A stretch of DNA of 64,000 bases, from NCBI RefSeq assembly GCF_008642335.1, contig NZ_CP029191.1, forward strand, positions 186,001 through 250,000. The letters run 5' to 3'. Origin of the DNA: Streptomyces venezuelae. GTDB taxonomy: Bacteria > Actinomycetota > Actinomycetes > Streptomycetales > Streptomycetaceae. Shown here in pieces: positions 28,022 through 36,538 of the stretch. The notes under the pieces were generated by a model that saw only the letters and a list, made by a program, of their open reading frames with translations, was not told the origin of the DNA and did not search any database. Each line of letters begins with the position of its first letter. The stretch's first letter is position 1. A program made the position numbers and the translations under genes.

Positions 28022-28052
28022 CGAATACAGGACCGATTCTGTCCACTATTCG
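28022..28052. promoter_or_regulatory. Palindromic operator between WYL regulator and VOC gene
   Basis: The sequence CGAATA-CA-GGAC-N7-GTCC-AC-TATTCG is a 31-base dyad, perfect except for the two middle positions of each arm. It lies 26 bases from the WYL start and 89 from the VOC start, a good place for autoregulation and control of the divergent gene. Confidence 0.65.
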
Positions 28053-28140
28053 TCCTAGCGTGCAGCGCACACGGCCGCAACGGCCGAACACCCAACGCCC
28101 GACGCCGGGCGCCGGACGCCCAACCGAGGAGCAGAGCAGC

Positions 28141-28545
28141 ATGCACGCCACGGAAACCGCCGACTTCGTCTCCGTCCGCATCATCACCGCCGACGTCGCC
28201 CGTCTCGTCGCCTTCTACGAAAAGGCCACCGGTACCCGTGCCACCTGGGCCACCGAGGACTTCGCCGAGCTCAGGACCCCGACGGCGACCCTCGCGATCG
28301 CGAGCACCCGCACGGTTCCGCTCTTCGCCCCCGGGTCCGCGCGCCCCGCCGACAACCACAGCGTGATCATCGAGTTCCTCGTCGACGACGTCGACCGCCT
28401 GCACGACGCCTTGCGCGGCTGGGTCCCCGACTTCGTCAACGGCCCGACCACCATGCCCTGGGGCAACCGTTCCCTGCTCCTCCGCGACCCCGACGGCAAC
28501 CTCGTCAACTTCTTCACGCCCGCAGCGCGGCTGTCCGCGGACTAG
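28141..28545 (+). CDS. VOC-family (glyoxalase/bleomycin-resistance fold) protein
   Basis: The 134-residue protein has one VOC module of two beta-alpha-beta-beta-beta units (FVSVRIITADVARLVAFYEKATG, then a metal-side Glu in DHSVIIEFLVDD-type sequence and RDPDGNLVNFF). Such proteins are lyases, dioxygenases or drug-binding resistance proteins; small single-module forms like this are common targets of WYL regulators. ATG start with GAGGAGCAGAGC upstream. It is divergent from the WYL regulator at 26998-27996. Substrate unknown. Confidence 0.85.
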   Translation: MHATETADFVSVRIITADVARLVAFYEKATGTRATWATEDFAELRTPTATLAIASTRTVPLFAPGSARPADNHSVIIEFLVDDVDRLHDALRGWVPDFVNGPTTMPWGNRSLLLRDPDGNLVNFFTPAARLSAD

Positions 28546-28558
28546 GGATGTCCGCGGA

Positions 28559-29428
28559 CTAGGACTGCCTGCGGATCGGCGTCGCGGCCGCGTCGTACGG
28601 GAGCGTGGAGAGGGCGTCGGCGTAACCCCGTTCCATGGCCTGCCGTTGGCGGGTCGTGTGCGGGGTCGCGGGGTGCGTGGCCAGGCGCGCCATGCGTTCC
28701 TCGTGGCCCCGGGCCATCTCCGCTGCCGTCGCACGCCAGTCGGCGTCGTCCGGTACGCGGACCAGCTCCACGCAGGCCGGGACCGTGCCCTCGGCCAGCG
28801 CGGCCGCCGCGCGTTCGTGGCCGTCGAGGAGCAGCCAGCCGTCCAGGAAGGACACCCACCACAGCAGTACGGGGGCGAGAGTTCCCTCACGGACGTGCTT
28901 GCGGAGGGCCTTGACGCGGGGCGCGTCCGGCGCCGGGAGCGGGCGCAGCGGCACCACGCCGTGCCAGCCCCCGCCACAGAGCAGCTCGATCGTCGCGTCC
29001 GGCCAGTCCTGGACGAGGTCGCAGCTCCAGATGCCGGGGGCGAACGTCGTACGCGGGGAGAGTCGCCAGCGTCCGGGCCGCAGCGGCGCGTACTGCGGCG
29101 CGTCCTCCAGCCAACGTGCGTATCGGTGCGGCCACTCGCCCCCGGCCCGCATCGTCGCGGCGGACAGGGGCGGCAGCGGGGAGCGGTGACCGGGCAGACG
29201 GTGCAGGTGGAGGTCATGGCAGCAACCGTCGCCCTCCGACCGTGCCTGTATCAGCGGACGTTCGTCCTGCAGCAACGCCCAGCGACGACGCCCCGCACGC
29301 TCAAAGCGAAGCGAGGAGGACGGGGAAGACGACGGGCGCGCGCCCAGCGGTGCGGCCTCCGGTACGGCCTCCGGTACGGCCAGGACGAGCCCGCCCCCTG
29401 GCAGTGGTTCCCTCGTCGCTCTGTTCAT
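28559..29428 (-). CDS. Uncharacterised protein with ParB/sulfiredoxin-like segment
   Basis: I do not recognise the family with certainty. The 289-residue product has a hydrophilic, poorly conserved-looking first 90 residues, then RTTFAPGIWSCDLVQDWPD, RVKALRKHVREG and a striking segment LLWWVSFLDGWLLLDGHERA. The DGHER/A-A-A-L pattern recalls the DGxHR box of ParB/Srx folds and of 'L-DGHDR' proteins seen in actinobacteria; the C terminus is helical and charged. No signal peptide. It ends convergently with the VOC gene and lies 15 bases downstream of the SARP gene, so it is probably in one transcript with that regulator. Confidence 0.6.
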   Translation of the reverse strand: MNRATREPLPGGGLVLAVPEAVPEAAPLGARPSSSPSSSLRFERAGRRRWALLQDERPLIQARSEGDGCCHDLHLHRLPGHRSPLPPLSAATMRAGGEWPHRYARWLEDAPQYAPLRPGRWRLSPRTTFAPGIWSCDLVQDWPDATIELLCGGGWHGVVPLRPLPAPDAPRVKALRKHVREGTLAPVLLWWVSFLDGWLLLDGHERAAAALAEGTVPACVELVRVPDDADWRATAAEMARGHEERMARLATHPATPHTTRQRQAMERGYADALSTLPYDAAATPIRRQS

Positions 29429-29443
29429 GGGTCCAGTGTCGCG

Positions 29444-31459
29444 TCATGCCAGCGCGTCCCCGACACGAGCGAGCCATACGTCGACGGGTCCGGCCGTGAG
29501 CACCCCGCTGCCCGCGCCGGCCAACTGCCCCGCCGCCGGCAGCAGGCGTGACCGGACCAGCTCCAACGCCGCCCGGTCCCCCACGCGCAGGGCCGCCTCC
29601 GCCGCCACGCAGCACAACGCCTCGTAGAGCAGGTCGGGTGGCGGCTCGGGCAAGGCTCGCAGGGCCGCTCGCGCCTGCGCGTGGCGCCCCCTCTCGGCGA
29701 GGGCCAGCGCCTCGGCCCAGGGGCGGTGCGGGCCCCAGTCCAGGGCGAGGTCGACGTCGGGCGGCAGCCGGTGCGCCAGGCGCAGGGTGACCAGCGCCAG
29801 CGGAAGCAGCCCCGTGCGCATCCCCGGCATCCCGGCCTCGTCCAGGTGCGCGGCCGCGACCCGCATTCCGGTCTCGGCCCGCGCCACGTCCCCGGACGCG
29901 GCGTGCCGCAGCGCGTCGTACCACCGTGTGAAGACGCCGACCAGCGGCAGTTCGTGACGCTCCGAGAGACGCGTCGCGGCGGCCGCGTGCGCGTCGGCCC
30001 CCGGGAAGTCGCCGAGCCCGGCGCGCGCCTGCAGGCGGACGAGGTGACCGAGCACTTCGAACGTCACCAAGCCCTGCCGAGCGGCGAGTTCGACGAGCTC
30101 GATGCCGATGGTGTCGCGCCGCGCGGCCAGGCCCGCGCGGGTGAAGGACTGCATGTACGTCCCGTTGAGCGCGAACGCGAGCAGCGCGGGGTCGTCGAGG
30201 TGCCGCGCCAACCGTTCCGCCTCGCGCGCGGCCTGCGGTCCGCGGGGTGTCCTGGCGCCGCGCGTCTCCACCGCGACGGTGGCGAGGAGGCGGCAGCGTG
30301 TCGCGTCGGACGCGTCCTGAGGCAGGTGCGCGAGGGCCCGTTCCGCGGTCGCGACGATCCGCCGGGCGAGCTCGGGGTCGTCGCCGCGCGTCCAGATCGC
30401 GGGCACGTCGAAGGCGCCGATCACACGAGCGGTCAGTTCCGCGTCGCCGTACTCCTCGGCCGCCTCGACGACCTCCATGCGGTGCCGCCGGGCGGCCTCG
30501 AGTCCCCCTGCGCCGGTCACGGCGAGGTTCCGGATGAGGCCGACGGTCGACTCCAGACGGGCGCGGGCGCCGGCCTCGACGGTGCGGTCGTACGACGCCG
30601 CCGCCTCGCTCCAGAGCCGGGACGCCGACCGGCGAGGCGGCTCCCCTGCCGGGCCGAGCGGCGAGCTCTCCCCCTCCAGAGCCGCGTCCTGCGCGAGGAT
30701 GTCCGACTCCAGGCGGCGCAGGCCGGGGCCCGGGTCGAGCCCCAGCTCGTCGGCGAGCGTGGCACGGGCGCGGCGGAGTGTCGCGAGGGCGTCGCCCTGC
30801 CGGCCGCTCCGGTACAGCGCGAGAGACAGCAGCCGCCAGGCGTCCTCGCGCCACGGGTGGCGGGCCACGTGCGCGTCGAGGTCGGGCACGACGTCGGCGG
30901 CCCGGCCGCACGCCAGCGCGGCCTCGGCGCGCCGCTCGACGGCCAGCGCGCGCAGTTCGGCGAGCCGGGAACGTTCCGTACGCGCCCACTCCTCGTCCGC
31001 GAAATCGGCGTAGGCGGGGCCCCGCCACCATCCCAGCGCCTCGTCGAGGCGGCGCAGCGCGTCCGGCGGCGGCGCCTGCCGTGCCTCGCTCACGGCCGTC
31101 TCGAACCGCCAGGCGTCGACGGCGTCCGGCGCGGCCCGCAGCGCGTAGCCAGGTCCCTCGGTCACGAGGAGGCGGGCGGGCGCGCGGTGCGGCCGGTCGG
31201 GTTCCAGGACCTTGCGCAGGGCGGTGACAAACGTCCGGACCGTCCCGAGCGCACGCTCCGGCGGGTCGTCCCACAGCTCGTCGACGAGACGCGTGACGGG
31301 TACGACGTGGCGCCGGGCGACGACCAGACGGGCAAGGACGGCGCGCTGCCGCGGCCCGCCCAGGTTGAGCGGACCTCCGGAGTCCCAGGCGGTCACGGTC
31401 CCGAGGACCCCGAACCGCACTGATCCCGACGGGTCCGGCCGCTCCGTTCCCTTCACCAC
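29444..31459 (-). CDS. SARP-family (AfsR/BTAD) transcriptional regulator
   Basis: The 671-residue protein begins with an OmpR-like winged helix (about residues 12-105, FGVLGTVTAWDSGG... LLVTEGPGYALRA), then the bacterial transcriptional activation domain (about 110-260, YADFADEEWARTER to LGLDPGPGLRRLE), followed by a ~400-residue helical, TPR-like region. I see no Walker A/B motifs, so unlike AfsR it lacks the NB-ARC ATPase. SARPs activate antibiotic or other secondary clusters; no cluster is directly adjacent, though the RiPP operon is about 9 kb away. Start codons GTG at 31459 or 31456; either is plausible. Confidence 0.88.
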   Translation of the reverse strand: MVKGTERPDPSGSVRFGVLGTVTAWDSGGPLNLGGPRQRAVLARLVVARRHVVPVTRLVDELWDDPPERALGTVRTFVTALRKVLEPDRPHRAPARLLVTEGPGYALRAAPDAVDAWRFETAVSEARQAPPPDALRRLDEALGWWRGPAYADFADEEWARTERSRLAELRALAVERRAEAALACGRAADVVPDLDAHVARHPWREDAWRLLSLALYRSGRQGDALATLRRARATLADELGLDPGPGLRRLESDILAQDAALEGESSPLGPAGEPPRRSASRLWSEAAASYDRTVEAGARARLESTVGLIRNLAVTGAGGLEAARRHRMEVVEAAEEYGDAELTARVIGAFDVPAIWTRGDDPELARRIVATAERALAHLPQDASDATRCRLLATVAVETRGARTPRGPQAAREAERLARHLDDPALLAFALNGTYMQSFTRAGLAARRDTIGIELVELAARQGLVTFEVLGHLVRLQARAGLGDFPGADAHAAAATRLSERHELPLVGVFTRWYDALRHAASGDVARAETGMRVAAAHLDEAGMPGMRTGLLPLALVTLRLAHRLPPDVDLALDWGPHRPWAEALALAERGRHAQARAALRALPEPPPDLLYEALCCVAAEAALRVGDRAALELVRSRLLPAAGQLAGAGSGVLTAGPVDVWLARVGDALA

Positions 31460-31625
31460 TCCGCCACCCGTCCCGTCCCGTCCGTTCCTGTCCCGTTACC
31501 TGGCCCGTTCCTGACCCCTACCTGTCCCGCTCACTGATCGGTTGCTGATTCGCCGGCGGCAGGCTGAACGCGTCCGCCGTCACCGGCGGCCTCGTCCCAT
31601 CCCCCATCCTCCCGGAGAGCGCACC

Positions 31626-32516
31626 ATGGCACCGACCGTCCCCGGCTTCGACACCGGCTTCGACCACCAGCACGTCCCTGTCGCGGACGGCGTACGTCTC
31701 CACGTCGCCGTCGGCGGCTCCGGCAGCCCCGTCGTGTTGCTGCACGGCTTCCCGCAGACCCACCTGATGTGGCGGCACGTCGCGGCCGACCTCGCCGCGG
31801 AGCACACCGTGATCTGCCCCGACCTGCGCGGGTACGGCGCCAGCGACAAACCGGCCGACCTCGACGGGGCAACGTACTCCAAGCGCACGATGGCTGCCGA
31901 CGTCGTCGCGCTGGCCCGCGCCCTCGGCCACGACCGGTTCGCCCTGGCCGGCCACGACCGCGGCGCCCTCGTCGCCGTACGGGCCGGACTCGACCACCCG
32001 GAGGCGGTCACACACCTCTTGTCCCTGGATGTGCTGCCGACGCTCGACATGTGGGAGGTCATGCACGGCACCACGGCCGCCGTCGGCTTCCATCTGTACC
32101 TGATGGCTCAACCGCCCGGCCTGCCCGAGGAGTTGATCGGCGGCGCCCCGGACGCGTTCTTCGGTCACTTCCTCGACATCTGGACGCGCGATCCCGCCGC
32201 GATCCCCGCCGACGTACGCGCCGCCTACCTCAAGGCGTGCCGCGAGGCCGTGCCGTCCATCGTCGCCGACTACCGCGCCTCCGCCCACATCGACGTCCGG
32301 CACGACCGGGCCGACCGGGACGCGGGCAACCGGCTCGCCATGCCCGTCTCCGTGCTCCAGCAGGACTGGGGCGCGGCACTCGGCTTCGACGCCGCCGCGC
32401 TGTGGCGCGCCTGGGCCCCCGACCTGCATCACGCGACCGTGTCCTGCGGCCACTTCATGGCGGAGGAGGAGCCCGCCGTGGTCAGCGCGGCGATACGCGA
32501 CCTGCTCGCCCGCTGA
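31626..32516 (+). CDS. Alpha/beta hydrolase, haloacetate/fluoroacetate dehalogenase-like
   Basis: This 296-residue enzyme has the haloalkane dehalogenase/epoxide hydrolase fold: oxyanion loop LLHGFPQTHLMW, RGYGASDKP, and the nucleophile elbow GHDRGALV in which Asp replaces Ser, as in fluoroacetate dehalogenase and epoxide hydrolases. The final His is in SCGHFMAEE, and cap-domain Trp/Tyr residues follow the family. It would form an alkyl-enzyme ester on Asp and release the acid or alcohol. ATG start with GGAGAG upstream. Together with the haloacid dehalogenase-like gene immediately downstream (opposite strand) it may form a small dehalogenation set, which is inference. Confidence 0.87.
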   Translation: MAPTVPGFDTGFDHQHVPVADGVRLHVAVGGSGSPVVLLHGFPQTHLMWRHVAADLAAEHTVICPDLRGYGASDKPADLDGATYSKRTMAADVVALARALGHDRFALAGHDRGALVAVRAGLDHPEAVTHLLSLDVLPTLDMWEVMHGTTAAVGFHLYLMAQPPGLPEELIGGAPDAFFGHFLDIWTRDPAAIPADVRAAYLKACREAVPSIVADYRASAHIDVRHDRADRDAGNRLAMPVSVLQQDWGAALGFDAAALWRAWAPDLHHATVSCGHFMAEEEPAVVSAAIRDLLAR

Positions 32517-32555
32517 GCACTCTCCCCCCTCCCCCGTCCGCTCTCCCCCTGGGTC

Positions 32556-33287
32556 CTACTTCCTGCGGCGGTCGAGCTTCTCGATCAGGTCGGGCAGGTC
32601 GTCGGCGTAGAGGTCGAACGCGTCCGAGGGAGCGGGCGGGTCCCCGACGGGGCGCGCGACGTAGGCCGTGCGCAGGCCGAGGCTCTGCGCGGCACGCAGG
32701 TCCCACGCGTGGGCGGCGACCATCAGCAAGCGCTCGGGCGGGCGCCCGGACACGGTGACGGCCAGGCGGTAGACCGCCGGGTCGGGCTTGTAGGTCCGGG
32801 CGTCCTCGGCGGACAGCGCCTGGTGCCAGCGCAGTCCGGCGTACGCGTTCAAGTCCAGCAGCGCCGACCTGCTCGCGTTGGAGAGCGCGAGCAGCGGAAA
32901 ACGTTCGGCGAGACGGGCGAGTCCGGCCACCGTGTCGGGCCACGGCGGGAGCTTCCGTCCCGTCCGGGCCAGCGCGGCCACCGCGTGCGCGTCGTCGACC
33001 TTGACGCCATCCTCGACCCTGACGGCGTCGTCGACCTTGACGGCGTCGGCGACGAGCCGCGCCGCCTCCAGGTCGAGGACATCGCCGGCGGCATAGGGCC
33101 GTGCACCGCCGACGATGCGCTGCTGCTCGCGCTCGACGTGCGTCTGCCACAGCGACAGAAGCCGCTCGACCTCGAAGTCGTCGAGCGAAGGGGCGAAGGC
33201 GCCGATGCCCGCGTGGATCCCGGCGGGTTCGTCGACCAGCGTGCCGAGGACGTCGAACACGACGGCATCGATTTCGAGCTCTGACAT
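32556..33287 (-). CDS. HAD-superfamily haloacid dehalogenase type II
   Basis: The 243-residue protein has the HAD motifs: nucleophile Asp in AVVFDVLGTLVDEP, motif II Ser in LLALSNASRS, the Lys of motif III in DARTYKPDPAVYRLA, and the motif IV region LMVAAHAWDLRAAQSLGLRT. The VAAHAWDL block with A-H in place of D is typical of L-2-haloacid dehalogenases. It has an extra hexapeptide repeat (DAVKVD-like, three copies) in the cap domain, encoded by 18-base units at 32994-33047. ATG at 33287 is the sensible start; the frame upstream runs into intergenic DNA. Confidence 0.88.
   Translation of the reverse strand: MSELEIDAVVFDVLGTLVDEPAGIHAGIGAFAPSLDDFEVERLLSLWQTHVEREQQRIVGGARPYAAGDVLDLEAARLVADAVKVDDAVRVEDGVKVDDAHAVAALARTGRKLPPWPDTVAGLARLAERFPLLALSNASRSALLDLNAYAGLRWHQALSAEDARTYKPDPAVYRLAVTVSGRPPERLLMVAAHAWDLRAAQSLGLRTAYVARPVGDPPAPSDAFDLYADDLPDLIEKLDRRRK
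32994..33047 (-). repeat. Three 18-base tandem repeats inside the HAD gene
   Basis: Units at 32994-33011, 33012-33029 and 33030-33047 differ by few bases and encode the hexapeptide series DAVKVD, DAVRVE, DGVKVD. They lie in the cap domain and look like a recent in-frame expansion. Confidence 0.8.
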
Positions 33288-33398
33288 GGGGGCTCCAGAA
33301 GCAGGGCGACGGATGGCGTTGGTCGCCCCAACGCCACGCTGTGGCACCCGAATTCCCTTGTCCTCATCGGTCACACGTCGACGTATGCGTGTGGGCAC

Positions 33399-33872
33399 TC
33401 ATGGAGTCGGCGTCCGAGCGGGGACCTTGTGGACGGCCGTGTCGTCGGGGCTCAGGCGCCGCCCGTCCGCGGACAGCACTTCGAGGGTACGAAGACTCTG
33501 GCCCTGTCGGCGGTCGACCAGCTGCGAGTGCGGCTCGCCGGGCGCGAAGAAGTTCTGCTCGCCCCACTGCCGCAGCGCCACGATGACGGGAAAGAGCGCC
33601 CTGCCCTTGGGCGTCAGGACGTACTCGCGATAGGCGCTGCCGTCCGAGGCCGGGACGGACTCGAGGACACCGCCGTCCACGAGGGTGCGCAGGCGCGCGG
33701 TGAGGATGTTCTTGGCCACGCCGAGGCTGCGCTGGAACTCGCCGAAGCGCCTGCTCCCGTCGAAGGCGTCCCGCACGATCAGCAGGGACCACCAGTCGCC
33801 GATCGCGTCCACCGACCGGGCCACCGGGCATTCACTGTCGTCGAAACGCGTCCTGGTCACCACGGGGTCCAC
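33399..33872 (-). CDS. HxlR-family transcriptional regulator
   Basis: The 157-residue regulator has the HxlR winged helix: ECPVARSVDAIGDWWSLLIVRDAF, GSRRFGEFQRSLGVAKNILTARL, and the wing GSAYREYVLTPKGRAL. One Cys (in ECPVARS) sits at the position often used for sensing electrophiles or aldehydes. It is divergent from the MFS gene at 33987 and a 20-base inverted repeat lies between them, so it most likely represses that pump and itself. GTG start at 33872; an internal GTG GTG a few codons on is possible. Confidence 0.9.
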   Translation of the reverse strand: MDPVVTRTRFDDSECPVARSVDAIGDWWSLLIVRDAFDGSRRFGEFQRSLGVAKNILTARLRTLVDGGVLESVPASDGSAYREYVLTPKGRALFPVIVALRQWGEQNFFAPGEPHSQLVDRRQGQSLRTLEVLSADGRRLSPDDTAVHKVPARTPTP

Positions 33873-33893
33873 CTCTCACCTCTCACTCACTAC

Positions 33894-33960
33894 CTGGTTG
33901 CAACATGCTACCAACGAGCGCTACCGTCACCATCCCCCTCTGGTAGCAAGTTGCAACCAG
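33894..33960. promoter_or_regulatory. Inverted repeat, probable HxlR operator
   Basis: CTGGTTGCAACATGCTACCA at 33894-33913 and TGGTAGCAAGTTGCAACCAG at 33941-33960 are inverted copies matching at 19 of 20 positions, with a 27-base spacer. Each arm contains the short palindrome GTTGCAAC, so each can bind one dimer. The pair is centred in the divergent promoter region. Confidence 0.78.
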
Positions 33961-33986
33961 ATATCGACAGGCGGAGGTGCGCGCGG

Positions 33987-35327
33987 ATGACCTGCCACGG
34001 CGAGGCTGTGACACGACGACCCGAGGTTCAACCCGCGAAGGCCGCAGAGGACACGGAGGCCGCATTGGCCGCGGAGGCCTCGGAGGCCTCGGACACCCCG
34101 GAGACTCCGGGGGCCTCGTTCACCCTCTCCCCCGGCATCGTGCTCCTCTTCGCCGTCGCCTGCGGAGCGGCCGTTGCCAACGTCTACTTCTCCCAGCCGC
34201 TTCTGGTGACCATGGGCCACGACCTCGCCATGAGCCCCGCGCTCATCGGCAGCGTGGTCACGCTCACGCATGTCGGGTACGGCCTCGGGCTCTTCTTCCT
34301 CGTACCGCTAGGAGACATGGCGGACCGCAGGCGGCTCGTCGTGGCCCAACTCCTCTTCCTGGTCGGCGCTTTGGCGATCGTGGCCACCGCCGGCACGCCG
34401 GGGATGCTGCTCGCGGGCATGGCCGCGACAGGGCTCCTCGCGGTCGTCACACAGACACTCGTGGCCTTCGCGGCCTCCCTGGCGCCCGCCGCGAGCCGTG
34501 GACGGGTCGTCGGTCTGGTCACCAGCGGCGTGGTCGTCGGGATCCTGTTGGCGCGCACCGCGTCCGGCGTGCTGGCCGATCTCGCGGGCTGGCGCTCCGT
34601 CTACGTCGCATCGGCCTCGCTCACCGCCCTGCTCGCGCTCGTCCTGCACCGGGTGCTCCCGCGCGACGAGCCGCTGACGTCCGGCAGCGACACGACCCCG
34701 GCGACACCCCTTCGCTACGGCGAACTCCTGCGCTCCACCGTCACCTTGTTCGCCCGCGAGCGACTGCTGCGGCTTCGCGCCCTGTTCTGCCTGCTGGTGT
34801 TCGCCGCCTTCAGCACCCTGTGGAGCAGCGTCGCGCTGCCGCTCAGCGAGGCCCCGTACTCCCTGTCCCACAGCGCGATCGGCGCGCTCGGACTGGTCGG
34901 TGCCGCCGGCGCGCTCGCCGCGACCGCGGCGGGGCGCCTCAACGACCGCGGGCTCTCCCGGCAGACCACCGGCGTCGCGCTGGCCCTGCTCGCCGTCTCG
35001 TGGGTGCCCCTCGCCTTCACCCGCGGCTCTCTCGCGGCGCTGATCGTCGGCGTGGTCCTCCTCGACCTCGCCGTTCAAGCGGTCCACGTCACCAACCAGA
35101 CCCTCATCTACGCCCTGCACCCGGAGGCGGGCAGTCGGCTGATCGGCGGCTACATGGTCTTCTACTCGGTCGGCAGCGCCACCGGCGCCATCGCCGCGAC
35201 CTCCCTCTACACGGTGGGCGGTTGGGGAGCCGTGTGCGCACTGGGTGCGGCGTTCAGCTGCGTCGCGCTCGCACTGTGGGCGGCCACCCGGCGGAGCGCG
35301 GACGGGGCTGCGCGCGAGGCGGGGTGA
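33987..35327 (+). CDS. MFS transporter (YnfM/YgaY-like)
   Basis: This 446-residue transporter has a hydrophilic, Glu/Ala/Ser-rich N-terminal tail of about 45 residues (with repeated GAGGCCTCG DNA), then twelve membrane spans including VANVYFSQPLLVTMGHDLAMS and motif A GDMADRRRLVVAQ. This subgroup includes arabinose/drug exporters. The ATG at 33987 has GGAGG upstream; a GTG at 34008 is the alternative. It is divergent from the HxlR regulator across an inverted-repeat operator, so its expression is likely induced by the compound it removes. Confidence 0.9.
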   Translation: MTCHGEAVTRRPEVQPAKAAEDTEAALAAEASEASDTPETPGASFTLSPGIVLLFAVACGAAVANVYFSQPLLVTMGHDLAMSPALIGSVVTLTHVGYGLGLFFLVPLGDMADRRRLVVAQLLFLVGALAIVATAGTPGMLLAGMAATGLLAVVTQTLVAFAASLAPAASRGRVVGLVTSGVVVGILLARTASGVLADLAGWRSVYVASASLTALLALVLHRVLPRDEPLTSGSDTTPATPLRYGELLRSTVTLFARERLLRLRALFCLLVFAAFSTLWSSVALPLSEAPYSLSHSAIGALGLVGAAGALAATAAGRLNDRGLSRQTTGVALALLAVSWVPLAFTRGSLAALIVGVVLLDLAVQAVHVTNQTLIYALHPEAGSRLIGGYMVFYSVGSATGAIAATSLYTVGGWGAVCALGAAFSCVALALWAATRRSADGAAREAG

Positions 35328-35373
35328 TTCGGCGTCAAAGGCCGTTGTCAGTGCCTCCACATAGAGTGAATAC

Positions 35374-35402
35374 ATCACTCGGGGAACATCACTCGGGGGA
35401 AC
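35374..35402 (+). repeat. Direct repeat in the leader of the VWA gene
   Basis: ATCACTCGGGGAAC (35374-35387) is followed at once by ATCACTCGGGGGAAC (35388-35402), a near-perfect tandem duplication between a possible promoter (TTGTCA at 35345, GAATAC at 35368, 17 bases apart) and the ribosome site GGGGGAG. It could be an activator or repressor site. Confidence 0.6.
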
Positions 35403-35422
35403 CTCGAAGGGGGAGCACTGAC

Positions 35423-36481
35423 GTGTCCGCAAACAGGATTCAGCACAAGGTGAATCACGTCGCGCTGGTGGTCGACTGTTCCGGTTCGATGCAGCCGCAC
35501 CAGAGCCAACTCATTCGCGTGGTGGACGAGTTCGTGGCGGGCTTGAAGGCCGAATCGGACAGCCTCGGTCACGAGACCCGTATCAGCCTCTATTCCTTCG
35601 ACCACAAGGTGGAGAACCTGGTCTGGGACATGGACGTGAAGCACCTTCCGTCCATGCGCGGGCTGTACCGGGTGAAGAACGGAGCGACGGCGCTCATTGA
35701 GGCTTCTCTGAAGTCCCTGGACGACCTCGGCCACATCTGGGAGGAATACGGGGAGCACAGCTTCCTCCAGATCGTCGTCACGGACGGCGAGGAGAACGCC
35801 TCCGGCGGCGACAGGCGCCACGACGGCGACATGACCATCCTCGGCCCCTGGCTCGACAGGATCACGGCGAAGATGAGCGGGCTGCCCGGCCACTGGACGT
35901 CCGCGATCCTCGTGCCGAACTCGCTGGCCAAGCGCACCGCGCAGAACTACGGCTTCCCTGCGGGCAACATCGCCATCTGGGACGCCGACTCCCAGAAGGG
36001 CGTCGAGGACGCGATCGGCACCGTGCGCGCCGCCGCCACCAGCTTCCTCCGCGGCCGGGAGCAGGGCGTGCGCGGCACGAAGAACCTGTTCGCCGTCGGC
36101 CAGGACATATCGGTCGACGAGGTGCGCGCGAACCTCGAACCGATACCGGCCGACAAATACCGTCTCCTGAAGGTCGACAAGGAGACCGAGATCCGCCCCT
36201 TCGTCAACTCGCATCCGGGCGTCACATACGAAAGGGGTGCCTGCTATTACCAGCTCGGCGCCCGGGCCCAGGTGCAGCAGAACAAGGAAGTCATCGTCGT
36301 CGAGAAGGACACCGACCGCGCCTATACGGGGGATGCGGCGCGGAGTCTTCTGTTCGGTACGGGTATTCACGGAACCGTGTCCGTGAAGGCGGGCAACAAT
36401 CCCAAGTTGGAGGTGTACGTCCAGAGTCGTTCGGTGAACAGGAAACTCAAGCCGAATACGCGTCTGCTCATCATGCTCTGA
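35423..36481 (+). CDS. VWA-domain protein
   Basis: The 352-residue cytoplasmic protein has a von Willebrand factor A domain (about residues 10-220) with an intact MIDAS metal site, D18-C-S20-G-S22, the Thr region NGATALIEA and the Asp of VVTDGEENAS. The remaining ~130 residues (KYRLLKVDKETEIRPF, GACYYQLGARAQVQQNKEVIVVE) form a beta-rich domain I cannot name. Similar proteins in actinobacteria sit alone or near phage-like or stress genes. GTG start at 35423 with GGGGGAG. A role in metal-dependent binding of a protein partner is all that can be said. Confidence 0.85.
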   Translation: MSANRIQHKVNHVALVVDCSGSMQPHQSQLIRVVDEFVAGLKAESDSLGHETRISLYSFDHKVENLVWDMDVKHLPSMRGLYRVKNGATALIEASLKSLDDLGHIWEEYGEHSFLQIVVTDGEENASGGDRRHDGDMTILGPWLDRITAKMSGLPGHWTSAILVPNSLAKRTAQNYGFPAGNIAIWDADSQKGVEDAIGTVRAAATSFLRGREQGVRGTKNLFAVGQDISVDEVRANLEPIPADKYRLLKVDKETEIRPFVNSHPGVTYERGACYYQLGARAQVQQNKEVIVVEKDTDRAYTGDAARSLLFGTGIHGTVSVKAGNNPKLEVYVQSRSVNRKLKPNTRLLIML

Positions 36482-36538
36482 GGGTTCTGAGAGTTCCGAC
36501 AGAGGGAGGCAGAGGACGAGTGACGGGCGACCGCGCAA

